Shown in pieces: positions 1 through 10,324 of a stretch of DNA of 64,000 nt. Location of the stretch: contig NW_022098001.1 in assembly GCF_002288925.2 (NCBI RefSeq), positions 17,437,407 through 17,501,406 on the forward strand, given 5' to 3'. Position 1 is the first letter of the stretch, and each line of letters starts with the position of its first letter. The DNA is from Delphinapterus leucas. Its lineage: Eukaryota; Chordata; Mammalia; Artiodactyla; Monodontidae. The position numbers were made by a program, and so were the translations under genes. Below the pieces are notes generated by a model. That model was not told the origin of the DNA, ran no database searches, and was given only the letters and a program-made list of their open reading frames with translations.

Positions 1-1267
1 TAGACAGCCTAATCATTCTTTTTTTCCTCTTCACCCTATAGGTATATGCACTCACATATATACCTTATCCATTACTGTTTTAGCTTCTTAAAAATACTGT
101 TTTCTTTAGGCATCTTCTCCCTAAAAGAATTAAAAAAACAAATAAGCAAACAAACCCAATGAAACTCTAATAGTCTGAAATTTGTCTAAGCTGGTCAACG
201 TTTCTTCCTGCTCACAAGTTCTCCATTTATAAGTTTGGCTCAAGCCACAATATATGCTTAATAGAGTTAAGATTGAAGAGGGCTTAGAAGAATACCTAGA
301 AAGCATGCTGGAAGGTGTAGATCTCAGAAAAATTGGTTGAGAACAGCTCTACAAAGTAAGAAGCACAATCTGAGAGAAAAATGAAATAATTTCCTATTTC
401 AAACAATTAAAAACAGGGTATATGGGCCAGTGGTCAGAACTTCCGTCCTATTTGGGTGGGATGATGGAATAAGGAAATGAGGATGATGCAGTGGTGATGG
501 TGAGGAAACCAATAGATGTGCCATTTTTGCAGAGCGCAAGAGGATATCTTTGAGTGATATCAGCCTTACGATGACAACCTGTTGTGAGAGAAATGTAAAT
601 ACTAAAACAGTTCACTCACATGCACAACTTTTTATTTAAAGAAACCTCAAGGTATACCAGGGAGAATTTCTGCTGGCCTGGAATTCTGACCTGGTCTCTC
701 CCTCTACATAGGTCTCTTCCAGATTGATGATCCAGGGAGAAATATTGTCATTCAAAAATGATATAAACAAGATAATAGCACAGGATCAATACAAAAACAC
801 TATAAGTAAAACGGAAGAAAGGAATAAGGAAAATAAATACAGATGAAGAACATTCACTAGAAAAATGTTACTAAAAAGTGTATAAAAAAGAGACCAAACA
901 TATTGCTATGACTTATAAAACAAATATATTTTGCAAGTATGAATCCAGAGTAGATATTTAGGAGTGTAGGGGAGACATGATGACAACCAGAGGAAATAAA
1001 CAGAAGCAGTTATAATTCAGGAATGAAAGAAAAGAAAAAAAATACCATTCTCGATATAAAGACAATTTTGTAAGTAGCACAAGGGAGGCTTGCCACTATT
1101 GCAAATGTAAGGTATAAGGACAGGATTGAGATGAAGTAGTAATGAACAAAGGATTAAAAATAGAGAGAAAGATATATACTGGGCACAAAGAAAATTCAAC
1201 CCAAGTGTAATAGGTGGCTTTGAAAAAGAGAATAAAATGTAGGAGAAATACTTTAAAATTGTCTTCA
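1..1267. other. No gene or repeat recognised
   Basis: AT-rich single-copy-looking sequence. Frames on both strands are short and lack protein-like composition. I recognise no SINE, L1 or LTR motif. It could hide very old repeats that only a profile search would reveal. Confidence 0.4.
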
Positions 1268-1852
1268 TTTTCTATTGCTGCATAACAAATTCCACAAATT
1301 TAATAGCTCAAAACAACACCCATTTATTATCTCATAGCTTCTGCAGAGTAGAAATACAGCATGCTTGTATTGAGTTCTTCTGCTTAGGGTTTCACGAAGC
1401 TGAAATCAATTTGACCAAGTTCTTACCTGAATGATCTGGGAATAAACCTGCTTCCAAGCTTATTCAGGTTGATGGCAAAATTCAGGTTTTTGGCAACTAT
1501 AGGACTGATGCCCCTGTTTCTTGGCTGTTAACTGTGGGTCACCCTCACCTTCTAGAGAGCTGCATGCCTTCCTCATTATGTGACTCCATCTATCTTCAAA
1601 GCTAGCAACAGCACATCAGATTATTCTTGTGCTTCCAATCTCTCTTTTTCTTCTGCTATTAACCTGAGAAAACTCTGCTTTATAAAGGGCTCATGTTATT
1701 ATATTTGACTCATCTAGATAAACTCCTTATTATGAGATAAATTGTGCCATTAATGTAACATGATCATGGGAGAGATAACTCATCATAATCACAGGATCCA
1801 AAGATTGGAATGGGGAATACTGGGGGTCATTTTTAGAATCCTGCCTAACACA
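1268..1852 (-). mobile_element. Decayed MaLR/MLT1-like LTR relic
   Basis: Read on the plus strand, it opens with a 'tgctgcataacaaattccac ... aatagctcaaaacaacaccc' block followed by 'tttattatctcatagcttct', and closes with 'ttagaatcctgcctaacaca'. This is the reverse complement of the arrangement of old mammalian MaLR-type LTRs (TG...CA ends, A/T-rich polyadenylation end). The middle carries the familiar 'aagggctcatgttatta' and 'cttcaaagctagcaacagca' blocks. It is strongly diverged and the subfamily is not assigned. LTR identity comes from pattern memory, not alignment. Confidence 0.45.
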
Positions 1853-1958
1853 AAAATATAACTATAAAAAATTCCTCCAAACTAAAGGAAGAATTAAACT
1901 TATAGTTTCAAAGGGCAAGCTGTCCTTAAAAATAAATGCAGATAATGTAATGATGGAT

Positions 1959-2220
1959 TCACGTCATTGTACATTTGTCCAAACCCATAGAATGTACATC
2001 AAAAGAGAATGGTAATGTAAACTATGGACTTTGGATGATAATGATGTGTCAATATAGGTTCATCAGTTGTAACAAATGTACTGCTCTGGTGGGGCTATCG
2101 ATAATGGAGTAGGCTATACATGTGTAGGGGCAGGGGTATATGCAAAATCTCTGAACGTTCACCTCAATTTTGCTGTGAACTTAAAACTGTTCATAAAAAT
2201 TCTTAATAGTAAGTAAATAA
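1959..2220 (+). mobile_element. Old L1 (L1M-type) 3' UTR relic
   Basis: It contains 'tcaatataggttcatcagtt', 'tgtaacaaatgtactgctct', the 'ggctatacatgtgtaggggc' block and 'tcaattttgctgtgaactta', then 'aaaactgttcataaaaattc' and an A-rich tail. This order is typical of the 3' end of ancient mammalian L1 in the sense direction. No coding capacity. The next L1 fragment starts within or just after its tail. Confidence 0.55.
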
Positions 2221-2224
2221 ATAA

Positions 2225-2885
2225 ATGCAGAATAATAAAAATTGATACATGTCCTAGAAATATTACTGGACTTCAAGAAAACAACAAAAAAGAGAGCAGC
2301 ACTATTCACAATAGCTAAGATATGGAGACAACCTAAACGTTCATTGATGGATGAATGGATAAAGAAACCTCATAAAAGAAGTAAATCCTGTCATTTGTAA
2401 CAACATAGATAAACTATGAGGACATTATGCTAAGTGAGAGAAGTCAGAGAGAGAAAGACAATTACTAAATAATTTCAGTTATAGGTGCAATCTAAAACAG
2501 TCAAACTCATAGAAGCAGGGAATAGAATGGTTGTTGCTAGGGTAGAGGGGGAAATGGGGAGATGTTGATCAAAGTGTAGAAAGCACCAGTTATGCAAAAT
2601 TAATCAGTTCCTGAGATCTAGCATACAACATAGTGTCTATAGTTAACAATACTGTAACGTATATCTGGAATTTGCTAAGAGGATAGTTTTAAATTAAGTT
2701 TTCTTATCACACACACACACACACACACACAGAAAATAAAAAGAAATGGTAACTATGTGGAGGTGATGTATATATTAATTAGCTTGGTTGTGATCATTTC
2801 ACAATGTACATGTATCAAAACATCAAGTTGTAAACATAAACAATGTTTATATGTCAATTATACCGCAATAAAGCTGTTGGAAAAA
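2225..2885 (+). mobile_element. Old L1 3' fragment (ORF2 end plus 3' UTR)
   Basis: It starts in sequence matching the last part of L1 ORF2: 'gcactattcacaatagctaa', 'gatggatgaatggataaaga', 'gacattatgctaagtgagag'. It runs through an L1 3' UTR to 'caattataccgcaataaagc' and an A run near 2880. The 5' end is truncated, as in most L1 copies. Multiple stops break the ORF2 part. A CA microsatellite sits inside the 3' UTR. Confidence 0.7.
2708..2731. repeat. (CA)n microsatellite
   Basis: Twelve uninterrupted CA units inside the 3' UTR of an old L1 fragment. Confidence 0.95.
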
Positions 2886-2929
2886 AGAATTCTCTTTGAC
2901 TACAATTAAAAAAAATAAACTCACCCCAA

Positions 2930-3150
2930 AAGCAGAAAAATTCAAACTGGCCTCAGATTTCTCTCTAGTGACATTAAATGTCAGAACAGAATTTAGTATT
3001 GCTTGTGAATTTCTCAGGGAAAGAAAGTATAAATAAAGAATTTTATGCCCAATAAAACCATTATTTCAGGATAAAAACCACAGGCAGGCATTTAAAAATA
3101 TGCCAGAAAACAAGTAATATAGTTTCAATTAAGCTTCCTCAATAAAAGTA
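2930..3150 (+). mobile_element. Old L1/HAL1-like ORF1-end relic
   Basis: The blocks 'attcaaactggcctcagatt', 'ttaaatgtcagaacagaatt' and 'agaattttatgcccaataaa' occur in the order seen at the ORF1 C-terminal coding region of old L1/HAL1 elements. The frame is destroyed. Assignment is by motif order only. Confidence 0.5.
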
Positions 3151-3214
3151 TTAGAAAAAGGATTTCAGTCAGCCAAGTAATGAATAGAAATACTCCAAAA
3201 ATGGGCTTGTATTC

Positions 3215-3800
3215 ACATAATCAGTGTTATCTGCTACAATATAATATATCCTCCCCCAAGTTTCAATGGCTTAACAAAATAAAAGTTTATTTATTGTTCA
3301 TATCTCTGTTTACATTGTGACTGGGATTTCGGCTCCTTCTGTGTTGTAGCACTATTTCCTAAAGCCTCCTCAGAGACCTTGGATATTCTGCATTCTACTG
3401 GCTAATGAGCAAAGTGAGAGAGGATAGGATCATGTGACACATTAAATTTCTAGATCAGGAAGTGATACTCTTTTCATTGGTTAGAATGTAATCTGGTGGC
3501 CCCAGACTAATCCAAAAGTTTGCTGGGATACATAATCTTCCTGTGTGTCCAAGAAGACCAAATGGAACTGATGGCTATCTGGCACTAGGAATTGACTTCA
3601 GAACTTTCCTTTCTTGTCACAATGTGTCTGTTTCTCTTTTCCTCCCTCACAAAGAATACATTCATTATCCCATCCAACCACTGCATCTAGTTCAAGGTCA
3701 AGGCAATCTTCTCATCAGATTCAGATATGGCTCCTATGATCTAAATAAAAGTAAATAAAAAATAAAAATAAATTTAAGAATGTTATATAGAAACATCTAA
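3215..3800. mobile_element. Unassigned old LTR-like relic
   Basis: A 'tttcaatggcttaacaaaat ... agtttatttattgttcatat' block and a later 'atcagattcagatatggctc' block resemble widespread old mammalian LTR elements. Family and orientation are not certain. The 71-aa open frame at 3543-3758 has no protein-family signature. Confidence 0.25.
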
Positions 3801-3834
3801 ATAAAAATAAAATTTAAAATATATGTCCCCTTCC

Positions 3835-5214
3835 CCCACTCATTGAATATACAGTGATAAATTGGTCCTACCATGCTCTTAAGATGTGGCATGTGAAAGT
3901 CTTGTCACAAGTATGGAGTTTTGGCCCAAGTATGCATTATAGTTGGTCCAATGATCATTTCCCTAGTTCATTATAAGCATAATTGGGATGGACATACTTA
4001 GCATTAAGCAGTTCACGCACATTGGTTCCCAGACTAGTGGAATATGAGCTATAATAAAGGAAAAACCAAGTGGAGACCCCTGAAATTGTCCTCTCCCCCA
4101 TAGCCAATATATGAAGTAAATCAGCAGAAGCCATACAGTATACTGAGTGCAGTGGCCTCATAAAGGCCCAACTAAAGCCCTATCTTGGAGAAGGTATCCT
4201 GCATATTTGGGGCAAGTCCTTTAAGAATGTGGTGTGCACATTGAAATAATAGCCATTATGTGTTTTTTTCTGTGGTTATAAGATGCTGAATGCCTGACTA
4301 TGGAACATCAAGTGACTATGCAATCAGAACTGCTTACCACACCCTAAGTATTTTCATACCAACAAAGTCATAAGGTACAGCATTAATCCATAGTGCAATG
4401 GAAATTGTACCTTTGGGATCAAGCCCAAGCAGGCCTGGAGGGCACAAATAAGTCACAAGCATGGATATCACAGAGCCCAAGTCACCTACCTCTGCTGCAT
4501 CTGTGCAGCTCACATTTATGTCCTTTCTTTGAAATACCATCCCTTTAGGACACTAACCATCCAGTGAAGGCAAGTTGATTATGTCAGACCATCATCACCA
4601 TGAAGTTGTGATACAATCCCTCAAGATCACAAGCCGGTCACTCAATGGCAGATTCATACCAGAGTCCTACCGTAGACAGGGAGTGAGTCAGACTTATGGT
4701 TTGCCTTGCCAACCGTGGTACTTTGGCCAGCAGCACTTTCCAAATGTTCACAGAGTGTCTGATTTATTGTCATGAGATCATGTAGAATGATGTTTCAGAC
4801 CAAGGAAGATGGTGAAGAAGACAATGGGCAACAATGGGCACATGGTCTCAGGACCCACTAGTTGTAACATATAGACATATACCCTAAACCCTTTAGCTGT
4901 CAGCCTATTAGAACATTGAAATGACCTCATAAAGCCTTGACTAAAGTACCAGTTCAGTGATATCCTGTTATTTGGGATTCTGTCCATCAAGATGTAGTAT
5001 ATATATTTAAGCAACAGTTATTATATAGCATTGATCTCTGACTGGTGGGATACATGGAAGTAAGAAACAAGGCGTAGAGGTAAGAGTGGCCTTTCTCAGT
5101 CAGTAACCCTCATAGTGACTTTGTGTTTCTTGTCCCCTTAAGTTTATTGTCTGCTGGACTAGAGGTACTAGTTTTGGGAAGGATTCCTTCTATAGGTGAC
5201 AGAGCAAATATTTT
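3835..5214 (+). mobile_element. ERVL-type provirus relic, pol part 1
   Basis: Decayed internal sequence of a class III (ERVL-like) endogenous retrovirus. The order of recognisable blocks fits the reverse-transcriptase/RNase H end and then integrase of pol: around 4305-4480, then 'ggcaagttgattatgtcaga' at about 4569, 'aatgttcacagagtgtctga' at about 4743, and 'gtgactttgtgtttcttgtc' at about 5116. Stops and frameshifts are dense and no frame exceeds about 70 codons, so it is non-functional. It stops at about 5214 next to the T-rich tail of a minus-strand L1, and the matching continuation appears at about 15,977. Family assignment is from memory of block order; the exact ERVL subfamily is not assigned. 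Confidence 0.6.
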
Positions 5215-6269
5215 ATTTTATTTTTTTGTTTGGTGTATGATGGGAACACTTAAGGCCTTTATTTTCCTTTTTAAAGTAGCTTTTCCAACTTTCCCTGAAA
5301 TTTATTGAGATATAATTGACATATAACATTCTGTAAGTTTAAGGTGTACATGTTGATTTGATACACTTGTTTATATATTGCAAAATGATTACCACCATAA
5401 CTTTAGCTGAGAACTCAGTCAGCTCACATAATTACCATTTCTTTTTTTGTGGTGAGTATATTTAAGGTCTACTTTCTTAGCAACTTTCAATAATATAATA
5501 CAGTATTGTTAACTATAATCAACATGCTGTACATTAGATCCGAAGAACTTACTCATCTTATTACTGGAATTTTGTACCCTTTAACCTACATCTCTCCATT
5601 TGCCCAATCCCCCAGCCCCTGGTAGCAACCACTCTACTCTCTGTTTCTCTGAATTTGGCTTTCTATATTCCACATATAAGTGATGATGTTGAGTAATTGT
5701 CTTTTGCTGTTTGACTTATTTTACTTAGCATAGTGCCCTCAAATTTTTCCATGTTGTTACATGTGGCAGGATTTTCTTTTTTCTCATAGCTGAATAATAT
5801 TCCACTATATATATGTACACATCTTCTTTATTCATCTATTAATGGGCACTTAGGTTGTTTCCATATCTTGGCTATTGTAAATAATGCTTTAATGAACATA
5901 GGGTTCATATATCTCCTTGAAATCCTGTTTTCACTTCTTTTGGATATATACCCGTAAGTGGGATTGGTGGATTTTATGATAACTCTATTTTTAAGTTTTT
6001 GAGGAATCTCCATTCCATTTTCCATAGCACCAAATTACATTCCCACAAGCAGTGCACAAAGGTTCCCTTTTCTCCACATCCTCACCTACACTTATCATTT
6101 TGATGATAGTCATTCTAAGGGTATGAGGTGATATCTCATTGCAGTTTTGATTTGCATTTTCCTGATAACTAGTGAAGTTGAGCAACTTTGCATGTACCTG
6201 TTGGTCATTTGTATATCTTCTTTGGAAAAATATCTATTTAGCTTCTCTGCCTAATTGGATTATTTTTTT

Positions 6270-6390
6270 TTTCTATTTTTCTTTCTTGCTGTGTGGTATG
6301 TGGGATCTTAGTTCCCTGACCGGGGATCGAACCTACACCCCCTGCAGTGGAAGCACAGATTCTTAACCACTGGGCCTCCAGGGAAGTCCA
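6270..6390 (-). mobile_element. CHR/artiodactyl tRNA-derived SINE, short form
   Basis: Reading the minus strand gives 'ggacttccctggaggcccag', 'tggttaagaatctgtgcttc' and a B-box-like 'ggttcgatccccggtcaggg', then an A-rich end. This is the tRNA-related head of cetartiodactyl SINEs without the long CHR tail. It interrupts L1-H sequence, which continues on both sides. Flanking T-rich runs make the TSD unclear. Confidence 0.8.
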
Positions 6391-7221
6391 GTTTTTTGTT
6401 ATTGAGCTGCATGATTTCTTTATATATTTCAAATATTAGCCCCTTCTGAAATATATGATTTGTAAATATTTTCTCCCATTCCATACATTGCTTTTCCATT
6501 TCATTGATTATTTCTTTTGCTCTGCAGAAGATTTTTAGTTTGACGTAGTCCCATTTATTAATTTTTGCTTTTGTTGCTTGTGTTTTTGGTGTCATATCCA
6601 AAAAGTTGTTTCTAGGAACAATGTCAAGGAGATTTTTCCTGTTTGCTTCTAGGAGTTTTATGGTTTCAGTTCTTATATTTTTAAGTCTTTAATCCATTTT
6701 GAGTTAATTTTTGTGTATGGTGTAAGATAAGGGTCCAGTTTCATTCTCCTGCTTGTGGTTATCCCATTCACCCAACACCACGTATTGAAGAGATTATTTT
6801 TTTCCTTGTTGAATATTCTTGTCTCCCTTGTCAAATATTAGTTGTGCAGGTTTATTTCTAGGCTCTCAATTCTGTTACATTGGTCTATGTGTCTATTTTT
6901 ATGCCAATCTCATCCTGTTTCATTACTATACCTTTGTAGTACAGTAGGAATTGTGATGCCTACAGCTTTGTTCTTCTTTCTCAGGATTGCTTTGGTTGTT
7001 TGGGATCTTTTATGGTTTCATACAAATTTTAGGATTTTTTTTATATTACTGTGAAAAATTCCATTGGAATTTTGATTGAGATTGCACTAAATCTATAGGT
7101 GGCTTTTGCTAGTATGGAAGTTTTAACAATATCATTTCTTCTGATCCATGAGTAAGGGATATCTTCATATTTGTTTGTGTCTTTCTCAATTTCTTTCATC
7201 AAAGTGTTGTAGTTTTAAGTA

Positions 7222-7289
7222 GCGGGTTGGCCAAAAAAGTTCATTCAGCTTTCTCCATAAGATGTTACAGAAAGTTTTGGCCAACACAA
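7222..7289. mobile_element. Mariner-type MITE (~68 bp)
   Basis: A short palindromic element with ends 'gggttggccaaaaaagttca' and 'agttttggccaaca', flanked by TA on both sides (7220-7221 and 7290-7291) inside L1-H. Removing it rejoins the L1 text 'gttttaagta|tatagatct'. It matches the tiny mariner-derived elements common in cetartiodactyl genomes. It has no coding sequence and would have been moved by a transposase supplied in trans. Confidence 0.75.
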
Positions 7290-8199
7290 TATATAGATCT
7301 TCTACCTCATTGGTTAAATTTATTCCTAAGTATTTTATTGTTTTTGATGCTATTGTGAATGAGATTGCTTCCTTTATTGCTTTTTCAGATGTTTTGTTGT
7401 TAGTGTATATAAACAACTGATTTCTATATGTTGATTTTATATCTTGCAACTTCACTAAATTTGTTAATTAGTACTAACAGTTTATTGGGGAGTCTTTAGG
7501 ATTTTCTTATAATTTTTTTTAAATAAAATCATATTAGAGGAGTGGCTAAGATTTCAGAGTAGGGAGACTTTGACCTTACCTCCTTCCACAGGCACACCAA
7601 AATTGCAACAATTTTCAGAGCAACTATCTATGAGAGCAACCAGAAGACTGGCAGAAAAGATCTTCTACAGTTAAAGGTATAAAGAAGGAGCCAAAATGAG
7701 ACTGATAGGAGGGGTAGGGTTGTGGTATAGTCAAGAACCATAACCATAACCATAGACAACCCACACGTAAGAGGATAATTACAATTGCAGAGGTTCTCCC
7801 CAAGAAGTGAGGGGTCCAAGTGCCACATCAGGCTCCCCAGTCTGGGGATCCTGCACCAGCAAGATGAACCCCCAGAACGTTTGGCTTGGAAGGTCAGTTA
7901 GATTTACTTTGGGAGAGCCAGAAGGCTGTGGGAAATAGAGACTACACTCTTAAGGTGTGCACACAAAATCTCGCATGCCCTGAGACGCAAGACCCAGGGC
8001 AGAAACAGCAATTTAAAAGAAAACTGGGTTAGATCCACCTGCTGCTCTTGGAGAACCCACTGGAAAAGCAGGATGCAGTTAAAACTTACCCTGGGGACAT
8101 AGACGCTAGCAGCAGCTATTTTGGGAAGTTAATCCTGCCACTAGCTGGTCAAAACCGGTACAGAGACACCCCAGCCAGGCAGCTAGCTAGGTGTGGACA

Positions 8200-8600
8200 T
8201 AGCCCTTCCCACTAGCAGGCTGACTGCCATAGGACTCCTGAAGACCTCTGCCACCCTAGAACACAGCCCTGCCCACCACAGGGCCTGCATTAACCCTGGA
8301 ACACCCAGGGTTTCCTGCAGCAATCTGTCAGATATGGCCCTGCTCACTAGCAGGCCAGCACTATCCTGAGGACACAGCATCACCCATCAGGGACAGGTAC
8401 CAGCCTCAGGACCTATGCCCTGGTCATGCCCTACAGGCTGACACTAGCTCTGAGATGCTTTTGGACCCTCAGCCAACCACACTGGGATCCAGTCCCACTC
8501 ACTAGCAGGCTAATATCAGCACTGGGACACATCAGATCCCACAGCCAGCCATGTCAGGAACTGGCCACCAGCAGGCCAAAACTAACTCTGTGACCTTCCC
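8200..8600 (+). repeat. Imperfect tandem units in the L1-A 5' UTR
   Basis: A 'cactagcaggc' or 'caccagcaggcc' motif recurs near 8210, 8348, 8500 and 8570, each within similar 'ccctgcccac / gacacag' text. This suggests degenerate units of roughly 70-75 bp, sometimes doubled. L1 5' UTR promoters in several mammals are built from monomers; here the function, if any, is long lost. Confidence 0.5.
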
Positions 8601-8992
8601 CACCCCAGTCCCATAATCAGCCATCTTGGTAGGCCAGAATTACCCCCAAGATCCTCTAGAGCTCCACAGCTGCCTCATGACCCAGCTCTGCCCACCAACA
8701 GTCAGCAGCCTCTTCACTAGGCAGGATGTGGCAAACAAAGGGACCAGGGGCCAGCCACACCTACCAAACTGCCCACAGTAGTCAGCCTTTCACAATAGAA
8801 GGACCCACACAGCCCACATAGGGGGCATAACCTAGAGCATATAGCTCTTGAGACTAGAGGTGTGTGTGCTGCTGGGACCCATGGGATGTTTCCTACATGA
8901 GGCCACTTATTGAAGATTAGGAAATATAACTAATCTAACCAATTAATTAGAAATAAAAACAGCAAATGAGGTGACATAAAAATATGTTCCAG

Positions 8993-9825
8993 ATGAATGA
9001 ACAAGATAAAACCATAGAAGAAGAACTAACTGAAGTGGAAATAAGCAATCTAGCACAAAAGAGTTTAAGGTAATGACCATAAATATGATCAAAGAACTCG
9101 GGAAAATAATGTATGTTTACAGTGAGAAGCTAGAGGTTTTTATCCAAGAGCTAGAAAATATAAAGAGTCAAACAAAGTTGAGGAACATGAAAACTGAAAT
9201 TAAAAGAACACTAGAAGGAATGAACAAGTAGATTAGATAATACAGAGGACAATAGAAGCAAACTGGAAGACAGAATAGTGGAAATTACAGAAACTGAACA
9301 GAAAAAAGGAAAAAGAAAAGAAATTGGGTCAATTTAAGAGAATTCTGGGACAACGTCAAGCCTACAACATTTGCGTTATGGGGATCCCAGAAGGAGAAGA
9401 GAGAGAGAAAGGGACAGGTAGTATATTTGAAGACATAATAGCTGAAAACATCCCTTACCTGAGAAAGAAAACAGACATACAGATCCAGGAAGCACAGAGA
9501 CTCCCCAACAGGATCAATCACTTCAAGATGTATTATTATTAAAATGGAAAAAAATTAAAGATAAAAGGAGAATATTAAAGGCAGCAAGGGAAAAACAAGT
9601 TACATACAAGGTAACTCTCAAGACTGTCAGCAGAAACTCTACAGGCCAGAAGGGAATGGCATGATATATTGAAAGTGATGAAAGGAAAAATACCTACAAC
9701 CAAGATCACCCTACCTAGCAAAGATTTCATGGAAACATCAAAAGTTTTAAACAAGCAAAAGCTAAAAGAGTTCAGCACCACCAAACCAGTTTTACAAGAA
9801 ATGTAAAGGGACTTCTAAGTGAAAA
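8993..9825 (+). pseudogene. L1-A ORF1 relic (RNA-binding protein)
   Basis: ORF1p is the L1 nucleic-acid chaperone that coats its own RNA. The relic begins at an ATG at 8993 and shows a lysine/glutamate-rich coiled-coil part (about 9000-9310). The RRM-like part follows, encoded around 9340-9440 (open frame 9324-9542 includes GIPEGEE), and then a C-terminal domain to about 9825. Stops break it, for example after the coiled coil near 9230. It lies about 0.5 kb upstream of ORF2, the normal L1 order. It is inactive. Confidence 0.75.
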
Positions 9826-10324
9826 AGAAAAGGCTGCAACTAGAAAGGTAAAATTATGGAAGGGAAAGTCTCACTGGTGAAGGCAAATATACAGTAAATG
9901 TAGTAGATCAAACACTTATAAAGCTAGTAAGAAAGTTAAAGACAAAAGTAGTAAAATAATCTATATCCACAATAAGTAGATAAGGGATACACAAAACAAA
10001 AGGATGTAGAATGTAATGTCACAAATAGTAAACATAGTGGTGTGGATTAAAAATGAAATGTTTTTAAAATGCATTCAGCTTAAGAGATGAGCAACATAAA
10101 ATAATCATATATAGAGATAGAGATAGATACATATAGATTTCTATATATGAACCTTGTAGTAACCACAAGCCAAAAATCTATACTAGATACATACACACAA
10201 AAAAAGAGAAAGAAATCCACACATTACACTAAAGATAGTCATTGAATCACAAGGGAAGAGAAAAAAAGAAGAAAGGAACAACTGAAAAAAAACAAAACAA
10301 GTCTACCCCCAAACAATTAGTAAA

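Larger units (their letters stand above)
5216..7533 (-). mobile_element. L1-H: decayed, 5'-truncated L1
   Basis: On the plus strand it begins with a T-rich run (its own reversed tail) and 'tttattgagatataattgac', an old L1 3' UTR. It then shows the reverse complement of ORF2: 'cttaggttgtttccatatct', 'aagtgggattggtggatttt', 'ccattccattttccatagca'. The last clear match is to the RT region near 7500. ORF2 is broken throughout; surviving open pieces are 64-97 codons. A CHR-type SINE (6270-6390) and a mariner MITE (7222-7289) are inserted in it. It is much more diverged than L1-B, -C, -E or -F. Confidence 0.8.

Noticed and set aside
5123..5308. 61-codon frame with hydrophobic stretches
   Set aside because: Runs from decayed ERVL sequence into the T-rich tail of L1-H; no single origin.
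8200..8600. Regularly spaced short repeats, considered as a CRISPR array
   Set aside because: The units are degenerate, lie in an L1 5' UTR and the genome is mammalian.
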